NCBI GenBank assembly: GCA_002049545.1
Contig: LLYT01000019.1
Location: 1 to 35,894 of the forward strand
Length of the DNA stretch: 35,894 bases
Direction: 5' to 3'
DNA from: Deltaproteobacteria bacterium tcs-42
GTDB lineage: Bacteria; Desulfobacterota; Desulfuromonadia; Desulfuromonadales; Geopsychrobacteraceae
Position numbers and translations under genes: made by a program. This document shows, piece by piece, positions 1 through 7,204 of this stretch. How positions within the stretch are numbered: the first letter of the stretch is position 1; the number at the start of each line of letters is the position of its first letter. The notes below the pieces were generated by a model that worked only from the letters and a program-made list of their open reading frames with translations, made no database searches and was not told the DNA's origin.

Positions 1-310
1 CTTCTCCCGCCCGCCTCACGACGTAGCGAGTTACTTACCTCCGGCAACCCCGTTCGATGGGTGCGACGGGGAGGTGCTACCCGGAGTGATAATCCTGATG
101 TTGGCCTCCTATGTCTCTCACGGTTACACAGGGACGGACTGTCACCGTCACTGAGGGAAACGGGCTGCGAGTCGCCCGTTACGGGACAACTTTATAAACT
201 CATCAGAATTTCAATCTGATTCGGTATCCCGGAGGTGAATCCAGCGGAATTGCCTGGATAATATCGCTCAAGTTCCCGATTCCATACCCTCATCAAATAG
301 CGATATTTTC
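1..310. other. Structured non-coding stretch, unidentified
   Basis: No convincing gene is seen here. The first 190 bases are rich in complementary segments. CTCCGG near 40 can pair with CCGGAG near 80, enclosing CCCCGTTCG / CGACGGGG. GGAGTGATAATCC near 82-94 is a small hairpin. AACGGGC / GCCCGTT at about 160-181 is a perfect 7-bp stem. A GTGCGAC followed by a hairpin of this kind resembles the 5' part of domain I of bacterial group II introns. No reverse-transcriptase gene and no domain V was recognised, so this is only a guess. A 9-bp inverted repeat (AATATCGCT at 260-268, AGCGATATT at 299-307) lies just past the stop of the leftward small gene and could end its transcript. Confidence 0.3.
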
Positions 311-580
311 TCAAGCAACAGGGACGACAGACGGCCCGGAAAAAAACCATGAAACAGCCAGCCCATCTTTCAAGTTATCCCAGGCAAACATACTGACACC
401 AACAAATCCGACTGTAATCAACAATAGAATGATCGCAAACGACAAGGAGACCAGAGCAGGTTTGGGGCAATCCTTGCGGTAGCAGAGCCAGGCAAGGTGG
501 AAACAAAGCAGACTTAAAGGGGCAGACAATACAACCATCATAGCGAATAATCCATTCTCATAATTTGATCTACAAAACAT
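311..580 (-). CDS. Small hypothetical membrane protein
   Basis: This 89-residue reading frame is not a family I recognise. Two hydrophobic segments are visible, at about residues 13-34 and 42-67, separated by a short basic, cysteine-containing loop (CYRKDCPK). That predicts a two-helix inner-membrane protein. No good ribosome binding site precedes the ATG at 580. An internal Met-Met pair at residues 14-15 is an alternative start and would leave both helices intact. The frame stands alone between the structured stretch on its left and the inverted-repeat element on its right. A weak hairpin follows its stop. It may be real, but it could also be a chance frame. Confidence 0.35.
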   Translation of the reverse strand: MFCRSNYENGLFAMMVVLSAPLSLLCFHLAWLCYRKDCPKPALVSLSFAIILLLITVGFVGVSMFAWDNLKDGLAVSWFFSGPSVVPVA

Positions 581-886
581 CTACTTATAACCGGTTAAGT
601 TCCAACGTATCAACACTATTAACAGGATGTTGAAAAAGTCCCATCCTGGGCCTTTTCAACTCCACAAGCCGAAAATTCGATTTCCGTCTTGTTCACAAAA
701 TCAAGGACTTAGAAACCAGTCCTCGATTTTGGTCGCCCGTCCATGGGCTCCACAGGCTGTTTTTCAACAGCCTGTTAAGCGACAACAAGAATCTTGAACA
801 GGCTCAAAAACACCTGAATACGATGGAAATGGAATTTTCGTCAGCACCTCCACCATACCCATCGACAGTCAAAAAGCAGATACACA
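581..886. other. Intergenic region, mostly the inverted-repeat element
   Basis: This 306-base gap separates the small leftward gene from the 3' end of aat. About half of it is the element at 619-778. In the remainder (779-886) I see no gene and no canonical terminator with a T run. Confidence 0.5.
619..778. repeat. 160-bp MITE-like inverted-repeat element
   Basis: The ends are inverted copies of one another: the left end reads TTAACAGGATGTTGAAAAA and the right end, on the other strand, TTAACAGGCTGTTGAAAAA, one mismatch in 19. Inside, AAAATCAAGGACT (697-709) faces AGTCCTCGATTTT (718-730) and makes a second stem with one mispair. No coding frame is present. The form is that of a small non-autonomous mobile element or palindromic intergenic repeat. 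No second copy was found in this window. It lies about 110 bases past the aat stop and could also stop that transcript. Confidence 0.6.
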
Positions 887-1570
887 TTATATAAAATTAC
901 TTTCTAACGATCCTGAGGGGACAGCTGCTTTCTGCAAATATTGCAAAAACTCGTGTCGGGAAATCTCCTGCGCTCCCAAACTGAGAAGATGATCGGTTGT
1001 CTGCTGACAATCGAGAAATTCAAAGCCCTTTTGCCGTAAAGAATCGACCAGGTGCACCAGCACAACCTTTGAAGCATTATTACTGCGACTGAACATCGAT
1101 TCACCAAAAAAGCAGCGCCCGATACAAACCCCGTACAAACCACCCACCAACTGATCCCCCTCCCAACATTCAACCGAATGGGCAAACCCGAGTTGGTGCA
1201 ATCGCGTATATGCTTTTTCCATTTCTGGAGTAATCCAGGTGCCGCTACCATCGAGACCGGCTCTCAATCGACGACACCAGTAAATAACCCCGGCAAAATG
1301 TTCGTTGCAACTGATTCGAAAGGGTTGCTTGCGCATAAAACGTTGGAGAGAACGTGAGATGTGCAGTTCCCCGGGGAAAAGGACGCAGCGAGGATCGGGA
1401 GACCACCAGAGAATCGGGTCTCCAGGACTGTACCAGGGAAAGATCCCCAGACTATAAGCCAATAACAAACGTTCCGGGGAAAGGTCTCCGCCGACCGCCA
1501 GAAGACCGTTATCTTCTGCTGCCTCAACCGGAGGAAACCAGAGTTCATCATCCAGCTGGTAGCAAGCCAT
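887..1570 (-). CDS. aat: Leucyl/phenylalanyl-tRNA--protein transferase
   Basis: Aat transfers Leu or Phe from aminoacyl-tRNA to proteins with N-terminal Arg or Lys, making an N-degron read by ClpS. The 227-residue protein has the family landmarks: WFPPVE at 11-16, GLLAVGGDLSPERLLLAY..GIFPW at 22-46, WWSPDPR at 55-61, GTWITPEM at 110-117, GESMFSR at 156-162 and DCQQTTDHL near 187-195. The ATG at 1570 shares its A with the TGA of clpA (TGATG). A TTG one codon upstream is possible but less likely. There is no clear Shine-Dalgarno sequence, so translation probably depends on coupling to clpA. It is the last gene of clpS-clpA-aat, so enzyme, adaptor and unfoldase are made together. Confidence 0.96.
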   Translation of the reverse strand: MACYQLDDELWFPPVEAAEDNGLLAVGGDLSPERLLLAYSLGIFPWYSPGDPILWWSPDPRCVLFPGELHISRSLQRFMRKQPFRISCNEHFAGVIYWCRRLRAGLDGSGTWITPEMEKAYTRLHQLGFAHSVECWEGDQLVGGLYGVCIGRCFFGESMFSRSNNASKVVLVHLVDSLRQKGFEFLDCQQTTDHLLSLGAQEISRHEFLQYLQKAAVPSGSLESNFI

Positions 1571-3834
1571 CAATCAAATCGAAAAGAAAATTTACCCGAT
1601 TGATATCCAACCCGAACCCTGCCACCTTTGCGCAATTCACCAAAAAGAATTTTTTCGGCCAATGGGTCATTCAACTCAGCCTGAATTAAACGTGCCAGGG
1701 GACGCGCACCAAATAACGGGTCATAACCGAGCCGACCAAGCTCCCGCCGTGCGGCAGCAGAAACCTTGAGAGTGACGTTCTGCTCGGCCAACTGTGACGA
1801 CAACTCCAAAAGAAACTTGTCGACAACCTGCAACATGACACTTTCATCAAGGGGCGCAAAGTTGATGACGGCATCGAGTCGATTACGAAATTCGGGAGAA
1901 AATACTTTTTCGATCTGATTTTTGGGGGCTTCGGCAGTGCGATGACCAAAACCAATCGGGACAATGTTCATATCCCGCCCACCGACGTTGCTGGTCATAA
2001 TCAGAACAATATTCCGAAAATCAACCTCTTTGCCATTGTTGTCAGTCAAGGTTCCATGATCCATCACCTGTAACAAGATATTGAACAGGTCGGGATGAGC
2101 TTTTTCGATTTCGTCAAGAAGCAGCACCGACCAGGGATTCTTACCCACCTCTTCGGTTAACAATCCCCCCTGATCAAAACCAACATATCCTGGAGGGGAT
2201 CCAATCAGCCGGGCAACCGAATGCTTCTCCATATATTCACTCATGTCGAAACGTAAAAACTTGACCCCGAGTTGCTGTGCCAGCTGTTTTGCAACTTCGG
2301 TTTTGCCCACTCCGGTCGGCCCGGTAAAAAGGAGAGAACCGACGGGCTTATCGGGATGACCAAGCCCGGCACGTGAGCGGTGGATTGACTTGACCAGACT
2401 TTCAAGTGCAGGATTCTGACCAAAAACTACCCGTTTCAGATCGCGTTCAAGATAGCGCAAGCGGTGGCGATCACTTCCTGCAACCGTGGGCATCGGAACA
2501 CGTGCCATCCGTGCGACGACCCGTTCAATATCATTTATATTGACCGACCGCTTCGGATGCCCATCCAAACGATGCTGTGCACCCGCTTCGTCAATCACGT
2601 CGATTGCCTTATCGGGCAAATGTCTCTGCGGAAGATGCTTTATCGACAACTGCACCGCTGATTCGAGCGCTTCATCGGTAAAATCAGCTTTATGGTGTTG
2701 TTCATAGCGGGGGCGTAAGCCCTGCAGAATCTCGAGTGTTTCATCACTGCTTGGTTCGTGCAGATCAATTTTCTGAAACCGGCGAGACAGGGCACGATCC
2801 TTGTCGAACAGATTTCGATACTCCTCGTAGGTGGTCGAACCGATACAGCGCAATTCACCTGAACCGAGCGCCGGCTTGAGAATATTAGATGCATCGAGCG
2901 ATCCCCCGCTGGTCGCACCCGCTCCAACAATCGTATGAATTTCATCGATAAAAAGAATCGCCTGGTCACGTTTTTGTAAAGCACCAACCACCGCCTTAAG
3001 GCGATCTTCAAAATCTCCGCGGAATTTGGTGCCAGCCAGCAATGCTCCCATGTCGAGAGTGAAAAGTTCAGCGTTCTTCAGGAGCTCAGGGACATCCCCT
3101 TCGACCACCCGCAGTGCCAGCCCCTCAGCCATAGCGGTCTTCCCAACCCCCGGTTCACCGACAAAAAGAGGGTTATTTTTCCGCCGCCGACAGAGAATCA
3201 GGACGGTTCTTTCCAATTCCCGGTTCCGTCCGATCAAAGGGTCAATCTTGCCATCTTTAGCCCGGGCAATCAGATCAATCGTAAAAGACTCCAGAGGGTC
3301 GGCTGGTTGTTGTTTTGGCTTGGCGGGTTCATCTGGAGTGGGATCAGCGGGGCGCTGGTTTGGTTTTTCACGGGTACTAGCAGAAGGTTGGCCATGGGAG
3401 ATCTGATCGAGCAGATCAACCCGCTCAATTCCCTGCTGCTGAAGAAAAAAACAAGCATGCGAATTCTCTTCTTCCAGAATAGCGGCAAGCAGATCACCAA
3501 TCCCAACCGCCTCCTGCTGTGAAGCCTGCAAGTGCAATACGGTTCGCTGGAGCATCCGCTGTAAAGCCAACGTCTGCCGAGGGACATCTTCATCCGCATC
3601 AACGTCTGTCGTTTCGGGAAGAGACTCGATACTTGTCTCCAGAAAATCTTCCAGATTTTTTTTCAGGCCAGCAATATCACCACCACAAGAGACAAGAATC
3701 TGTTGACCAGCTCCTTCAAAAAGCAACGCGTAGAGGACATGCTCAGTCGTCAGGTATTCATGCCGCCGTCGCTGAGCCTCACGAACCGCCAGAGTAAACG
3801 CAATCTGCACATCTTGTTTAAACATTTCTGCCAC
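1570..3834 (-). CDS. clpA: ATP-dependent Clp protease ATP-binding subunit ClpA
   Basis: ClpA is the hexameric AAA+ unfoldase that feeds substrates into ClpP. The 754-residue protein has the N-domain (about 1-145) that docks ClpS, then a Pro/Lys-rich linker at 150-180. The first ATPase has Walker A GEPGVGKT at 226-233 and Walker B ILFIDE near 293-298. The second has GPTGVGKT at 505-512 and LLLDEIEKAHP near 571-581. An IGF loop (PIGFGH near 626-631) matches the tripeptide that binds ClpP. clpP itself is not in the window. The start is a GTG at 3834, with GAGGAGG about 11 bases upstream inside the end of clpS; an ATG three codons later is possible. Six bases separate it from clpS, and its stop overlaps the aat start. 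Confidence 0.97.
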   Translation of the reverse strand: MAEMFKQDVQIAFTLAVREAQRRRHEYLTTEHVLYALLFEGAGQQILVSCGGDIAGLKKNLEDFLETSIESLPETTDVDADEDVPRQTLALQRMLQRTVLHLQASQQEAVGIGDLLAAILEEENSHACFFLQQQGIERVDLLDQISHGQPSASTREKPNQRPADPTPDEPAKPKQQPADPLESFTIDLIARAKDGKIDPLIGRNRELERTVLILCRRRKNNPLFVGEPGVGKTAMAEGLALRVVEGDVPELLKNAELFTLDMGALLAGTKFRGDFEDRLKAVVGALQKRDQAILFIDEIHTIVGAGATSGGSLDASNILKPALGSGELRCIGSTTYEEYRNLFDKDRALSRRFQKIDLHEPSSDETLEILQGLRPRYEQHHKADFTDEALESAVQLSIKHLPQRHLPDKAIDVIDEAGAQHRLDGHPKRSVNINDIERVVARMARVPMPTVAGSDRHRLRYLERDLKRVVFGQNPALESLVKSIHRSRAGLGHPDKPVGSLLFTGPTGVGKTEVAKQLAQQLGVKFLRFDMSEYMEKHSVARLIGSPPGYVGFDQGGLLTEEVGKNPWSVLLLDEIEKAHPDLFNILLQVMDHGTLTDNNGKEVDFRNIVLIMTSNVGGRDMNIVPIGFGHRTAEAPKNQIEKVFSPEFRNRLDAVINFAPLDESVMLQVVDKFLLELSSQLAEQNVTLKVSAAARRELGRLGYDPLFGARPLARLIQAELNDPLAEKILFGELRKGGRVRVGYQSGKFSFRFD

Positions 3835-3840
3835 CGCTTC

Positions 3841-4161
3841 TCAAGCCTCCTCAAGGGTACATCGCAACGGAAATCCTGCTTTGCGAGCTTTTAAACGTGC
3901 CCGGGAAGCTTTGGTTTCTGCTATTGCATGGGGGAAGGTTCCACAATATCCAACCCCTTGAAAATGGATCGTCAACATGATTTTTTCTGCTTCTGTCGCG
4001 GATTTAAGGAAAATATCCTGCAAAACCTCAACAACAAACTCCATCGTGGTGTAATCGTCATTATGCATCAAAACTTTAAAGAGCGATGGGGTTGTGACCT
4101 GCTCCTTTGTTTTGTTACAATCTTTGGTTTTATTCCCGCTATGGGTTTCTGAATTTTCCAT
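3841..4161 (-). CDS. clpS: ATP-dependent Clp protease adaptor ClpS
   Basis: ClpS binds proteins with bulky N-terminal residues and delivers them to ClpA. This 106-residue protein shows the N-degron pocket: N34-D35-D36-Y37-T38-T39-M40-E41-F42-V43, and H66 in TIHFQGVG. These positions match the E. coli numbering as I recall it. The first 25 residues are polar and rich in Lys, Thr and Asn, as expected for the mobile N-terminal extension that enters the ClpA channel. The ATG at 4161 has AGGAAAG about nine bases upstream. It is the first gene of the clpS-clpA-aat operon, and a plausible promoter lies at 4199-4227. Confidence 0.96.
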   Translation of the reverse strand: MENSETHSGNKTKDCNKTKEQVTTPSLFKVLMHNDDYTTMEFVVEVLQDIFLKSATEAEKIMLTIHFQGVGYCGTFPHAIAETKASRARLKARKAGFPLRCTLEEA

Positions 4162-4198
4162 TTTCTGAACTTTCCTGTTCTGCTACTCAATTATTACG

Positions 4199-4227
4199 GC
4201 TATACTAACATAGACTGATGATAACAA
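4199..4227 (-). promoter_or_regulatory. Possible sigma-70 promoter for clpS-clpA-aat
   Basis: Read leftward, TTGTTA (4227-4222), a 17-base spacer and TATAGC (4204-4199) would start a transcript near 4192, about 30 bases before the clpS ATG. Both hexamers are only fair matches. Confidence 0.3.
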
Positions 4228-4261
4228 ACAGTCCCACAAACGGCCAGAGAGGGAACAATCA

Positions 4262-4630
4262 ATGAGCCTGAGACTCAGCAACCGACGCAAACACCCCGAC
4301 CTGACCCTTCGCCTGCTGGCCTGGTCAAATGCTGCAGCAGTTATTTCACTGGCGATTGCTGTGGTTATTATTGCTATAGCCAAACCGAAGCGAATGAATT
4401 TTCTCGATCACTTCTATGGCGTACAACGTCTCAACCCCACCTGGAACATGGATTTAATCGGCTATGTCGGTATCATGCTCCTGCTGAGTTTCGTCACCAG
4501 CATCGTGGGATTATTCCTCAATAGCAAACGTCTGCGGCGTAAGAGTGACCATATCCATGCCACCTTGGTTCTGAGTCTGATTGCCTCCACAATCAGTTTA
4601 TTTTTCTACCTTAAATTCACCTTAAGTTGA
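4262..4630 (+). CDS. Hypothetical three-helix membrane protein
   Basis: I do not recognise this 122-residue protein. It has three hydrophobic segments, near residues 21-43, 65-86 and 100-118. The N-terminus (SNRRKHPD) and the second loop (NSKRLRRKSDH) are basic, and the loop between helices 1 and 2 holds FLDHFYGVQRLNPTWNMD. The positive-inside rule puts the N-terminus and second loop in the cytoplasm. An AGAGGGA lies about six bases before the ATG at 4262. It is divergent from clpS and followed by a separate promoter, so it is probably a single-gene transcript. Good start signals and regular helix spacing make it a likely real gene. Confidence 0.7.
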   Translation: MSLRLSNRRKHPDLTLRLLAWSNAAAVISLAIAVVIIAIAKPKRMNFLDHFYGVQRLNPTWNMDLIGYVGIMLLLSFVTSIVGLFLNSKRLRRKSDHIHATLVLSLIASTISLFFYLKFTLS

Positions 4631-4681
4631 AAAAATTATCAGCCTGCATTACAAAGCAACGAAAAACCACCCGATTAACCC

Positions 4682-4710
4682 TTGAATTTACAGCTTTATG
4701 TCTGTAATAT
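4682..4710 (+). promoter_or_regulatory. Sigma-70 promoter for the SH3/coiled-coil gene
   Basis: TTGAAT (4682-4687), a 17-base spacer and TAATAT (4705-4710) form a good match to the housekeeping promoter. Transcription would start near 4717, leaving a 33-base leader before the ATG at 4750, with GAGAG as ribosome binding site. Confidence 0.6.
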
Positions 4711-4749
4711 TAACCATCTACAACCCATAAAATTCAAAGAGAGCGTGAT

Positions 4750-5421
4750 ATGAAAATCTCGTTACATTCTATTCTCTTCGCCCTTTTATTCCTGCTTGCG
4801 ACCTCTTCTGCATATGCAGAAACCCGCTATATTTCCGATCACCTGATTGTGACGGTCCGAAGCGGCAAAGGGAATCAGTATAAGATCCTGGAGACATTAC
4901 CGACTGCAACCCCGGTAGAGATTCTGGACGAGGACAAGTTTTTCGTCAAGGTGGTCACGCCAAAAGGAGTTGAGGGCTATATCCGTAGTCGTTATGTCAG
5001 CAAGGACACGCCCAAAAGTATTCAAATTGAGCAGCTGAATAAAAAGATAGAGACGTTAAAACAACAGCTGGCAACGCAACTGCAAGACACAAAATCCAGT
5101 CAAAGCAAAGCGAGTCACCACAAAACCAGAATCACTGAACTCTCTTCACAGCTGGCCAAAGCCCGGCAGGAACTGGACACAGCCAGCAGTGAATACAAAA
5201 ACCTGCTAAGCAAGTCAGAAAATGTTCTCAACCTGAGTGCCGAAAATGAACAACTGGCCGAAAAAAACAACTTGCTGAACAGTGAATTATTGGTGTTGCG
5301 CGAAGAAAACCAGAATTTTCATCGTTCCAACATGATTCAATGGTTTCTTGCCGGTGGCGGTGTTTTCTTTGGTGGATGGATCATCGGTAAAATTTCTCGC
5401 AAAAAACAACGCAGATTTTAA
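4750..5421 (+). CDS. SH3-domain, coiled-coil, membrane-anchored envelope protein (YgiM-like)
   Basis: The 223-residue protein starts with a signal peptide (1-23, cleavage expected after SSAYA). A bacterial SH3 domain follows at about 24-85, with RSGKGNQYKILETL and GVEGYIRSRYVS typical of the fold. Residues 90-195 form a long heptad-rich coiled coil, and a single helix (about 199-217) precedes a basic tail (SRKKQRRF). This is the layout of the TIGR04211/YgiM family. The SH3 domain and coiled coil should sit in the periplasm, anchored by the C-terminal helix. Bacterial SH3 domains often bind peptidoglycan or peptides, but the ligand cannot be read from the sequence. The gene has its own promoter and no operon partner. 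Confidence 0.85.
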   Translation: MKISLHSILFALLFLLATSSAYAETRYISDHLIVTVRSGKGNQYKILETLPTATPVEILDEDKFFVKVVTPKGVEGYIRSRYVSKDTPKSIQIEQLNKKIETLKQQLATQLQDTKSSQSKASHHKTRITELSSQLAKARQELDTASSEYKNLLSKSENVLNLSAENEQLAEKNNLLNSELLVLREENQNFHRSNMIQWFLAGGGVFFGGWIIGKISRKKQRRF

Positions 5422-5656
5422 GCTCTATTCTATGCTTTGTGCGCAATCGGCTACCAACAGTCTGCAATTTTGAAACGCTAGAATCAGGAACCAAGACCGA
5501 CCCTGCAGCCAAGATAAAAACGTGGCAACAAATGTAGTTTTTTGTGGCTGACTGACGGAAAGTCGAAGTGGATATCCGGGTGAATCGGGTAAATAATTTT
5601 TCTCAGCTGGCTGCACATCCCAACAGCAACAGATAGGTCAATATGGATTTTATTGT

Positions 5657-6895
5657 ATGACTCATGCTCGCCCAGCAATTCTCTTTGTTGACCACGAACA
5701 AGACACCCTGCAAAGGCTCCGACAATTATTACAGGGCGAAGCCTGGGAGTGTCACTTCGTCTCCAGCGCCGCCGAAGCCATGAAATATTTGCAAAAGCAT
5801 CGAGTCGACATGGTCGTGTCTGACACTCAAACCGCCGACATGGATGGCCATCAGCTGTTTGCTGAAATCCACAAGCTTTATCCCGGTATCGTACGTATAT
5901 ATCTCAGCAGTTACGCCAATCAGGACAATGTTATCAAGGCCCTGGCAGAAGGATACTGTCAGCAGATCATCCCGAAACCATGGATTGATCAAGAACTGAA
6001 AGAGATTCTTCGCAGTGCAATACGTCAGAGTCACCAACAAAAAAAACACAGCCTTGCGTTTCAGGCTCTGATTAATTCGATCCCTCTCCTCCCTGCACTC
6101 CCCGAGAGCTACTCCAACGTTCGTGCCTGCATTGTCGGTGATGAAGTTAATATCGAAAAAATGGCCGATTATATCAGCCAAGATGTTGCTATTTCCAGTA
6201 TCCTCTTACATTGGGCAAACTCGGCCCTTTTCGGTCAGCGTTTCCAGGTTGATACGATCAAAAAAGCGATCATCGTCCTCGGCACCGATATTGTCGAAAA
6301 CCTTATTCTTTCAGAATCGGTGAATCGCACCATCGCAGCAAAACTCCCCGAGATTAAAGGGTTCGATTTTGGGCAATTCAAGAAACATTCAATGGCGACC
6401 GCAGTCCTCTCCAGACTCTTGATTAAATCACTTCATCCGACCGATTTTGTCCATCATGATCGTGCTTTTGTCGCTGGTCTTCTCCACGATCTGGGGAAAC
6501 TCGCTGCAGCGAGTTTCTTTCCCATGCAATTTGAGACGGCAATTGAATTTGCCAAGAACCGAAAACTCCCACTAACAGAAGCCGAAATGGCAACGTACGG
6601 AACCCAGCATGCGGAACTTGGTGGTTTCCTTGCTGAATGGTGGGCCTTACCACCCTTTATCGTTAATGCAATCTGCTGGCATCACCAGCCCCATTTAACT
6701 TCCATTGATCAAGATGTCGTAGCAGCCGCCCATGTTGCCAACCTGCTCAGCTACCAATTCCATTACGGCTCCAATGGGGACACCTGTTTACGCGGCATTG
6801 CCGACAATTACCGGGAAAAATTCTACCTGTCTGAAGAAGCAAATGAGATTCTCCGTGCCAAAACTGACCAGACGATTAGCGCCCTCGCACAGTAA
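5657..6895 (+). CDS. Response regulator: receiver plus HDOD domain
   Basis: The 412-residue protein begins with a receiver domain (about 5-122). Its probable phosphoacceptor is D56 (VVSD), with the acidic pair at D12/E14, a Ser of YLSSY at the switch position, and K107 (PKPW). An HDOD domain covers about 135-345. It keeps HDLGK near 277-281 and WHHQPH near 341-346, residues that many HDOD proteins lose. HDOD proteins usually act by protein contacts in signalling, motility or stress control. No cognate kinase is adjacent. The start is not marked by a strong Shine-Dalgarno. A five-codon frame (ATG 5643, TGA 5658-5660) ends in an ATGA overlap with this ATG. The next gene encodes a c-di-GMP protein, suggesting a shared pathway. 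Confidence 0.92.
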   Translation: MTHARPAILFVDHEQDTLQRLRQLLQGEAWECHFVSSAAEAMKYLQKHRVDMVVSDTQTADMDGHQLFAEIHKLYPGIVRIYLSSYANQDNVIKALAEGYCQQIIPKPWIDQELKEILRSAIRQSHQQKKHSLAFQALINSIPLLPALPESYSNVRACIVGDEVNIEKMADYISQDVAISSILLHWANSALFGQRFQVDTIKKAIIVLGTDIVENLILSESVNRTIAAKLPEIKGFDFGQFKKHSMATAVLSRLLIKSLHPTDFVHHDRAFVAGLLHDLGKLAAASFFPMQFETAIEFAKNRKLPLTEAEMATYGTQHAELGGFLAEWWALPPFIVNAICWHHQPHLTSIDQDVVAAAHVANLLSYQFHYGSNGDTCLRGIADNYREKFYLSEEANEILRAKTDQTISALAQ

Positions 6896-6976
6896 TTTAT
6901 TCACCTCCTTCTGCCACGAACAACCACACCAAACAAAGAACAAATGAATCTCCCTGCAGCAAGCAACGGGGTATCG

Positions 6977-7010
6977 AAATTCTGGGTGGGCAACTGCCCA
7001 CCCAGAATTT
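6977..7010. repeat. Perfect 16-bp inverted repeat, possible terminator
   Basis: The left arm (6977-6992) reads AAATTCTGGGTGGGCA and the right arm (6995-7010) is its exact complement, with two bases between. It would form a very stable hairpin about 80 bases after the receiver-HDOD stop. No long T run follows, so it is not a textbook intrinsic terminator. It could act as a bidirectional terminator, an mRNA 3' stabiliser or a protein-binding palindrome. Confidence 0.6.
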
Positions 7011-7018
7011 GCGTCACC

Positions 7019-7053
7019 AATCACAGGTGGTGGGCGGTGCCACACTTGTGATT
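7019..7053. repeat. Imperfect inverted repeat
   Basis: AATCACA (7019-7025) pairs with TGTGATT (7047-7053), and GTGG (7027-7030) with CCAC (7040-7043). The result is a stem with a small internal bulge, directly after the perfect palindrome and about 60 bases before the promoter of the GGDEF-EAL gene. Confidence 0.45.
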
Positions 7054-7114
7054 AACGCGACAAGCCGCGGGAAATTTGAACCGGCATTGATTAGATTAAA
7101 TTACTAAATTAAGT

Positions 7115-7143
7115 TTGACTAACCACGCAACAGTTGGCATAAT
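7115..7143 (+). promoter_or_regulatory. Sigma-70 promoter for the GGDEF-EAL gene
   Basis: TTGACT (7115-7120), a 17-base spacer and CATAAT (7138-7143) each differ from consensus at one position. The predicted start near 7150 leaves a 55-base leader ending in a run of A and G before the ATG at 7205. Confidence 0.65.
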
Positions 7144-7204
7144 ACGATTTTGCAGTTGACTTGTATCCCTACAATCTCAAAAAAAAGGGGGGGATGGCGA
7201 CCAT

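Larger units (their letters stand above)
6896..7204. other. Intergenic region with two inverted repeats and a promoter
   Basis: This 309-base gap contains a 16-bp perfect palindrome at 6977-7010, a looser stem at 7019-7053, and the promoter at 7115-7143, each listed separately. I see no gene in it. Confidence 0.6.

Noticed and set aside
1354-1689. Long plus-strand frames opposite aat, clpA and many later genes
   Set aside because: They are antisense shadows of strongly recognised genes, without ribosome binding sites or family similarity.
7134-7154. Sigma-54-like TTGGCAT ... TTTTGCA before the GGDEF-EAL gene
   Set aside because: The GG and GC elements are 16 bases apart instead of 12, so the -24/-12 spacing is wrong. 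The overlapping sigma-70 hexamers fit better.
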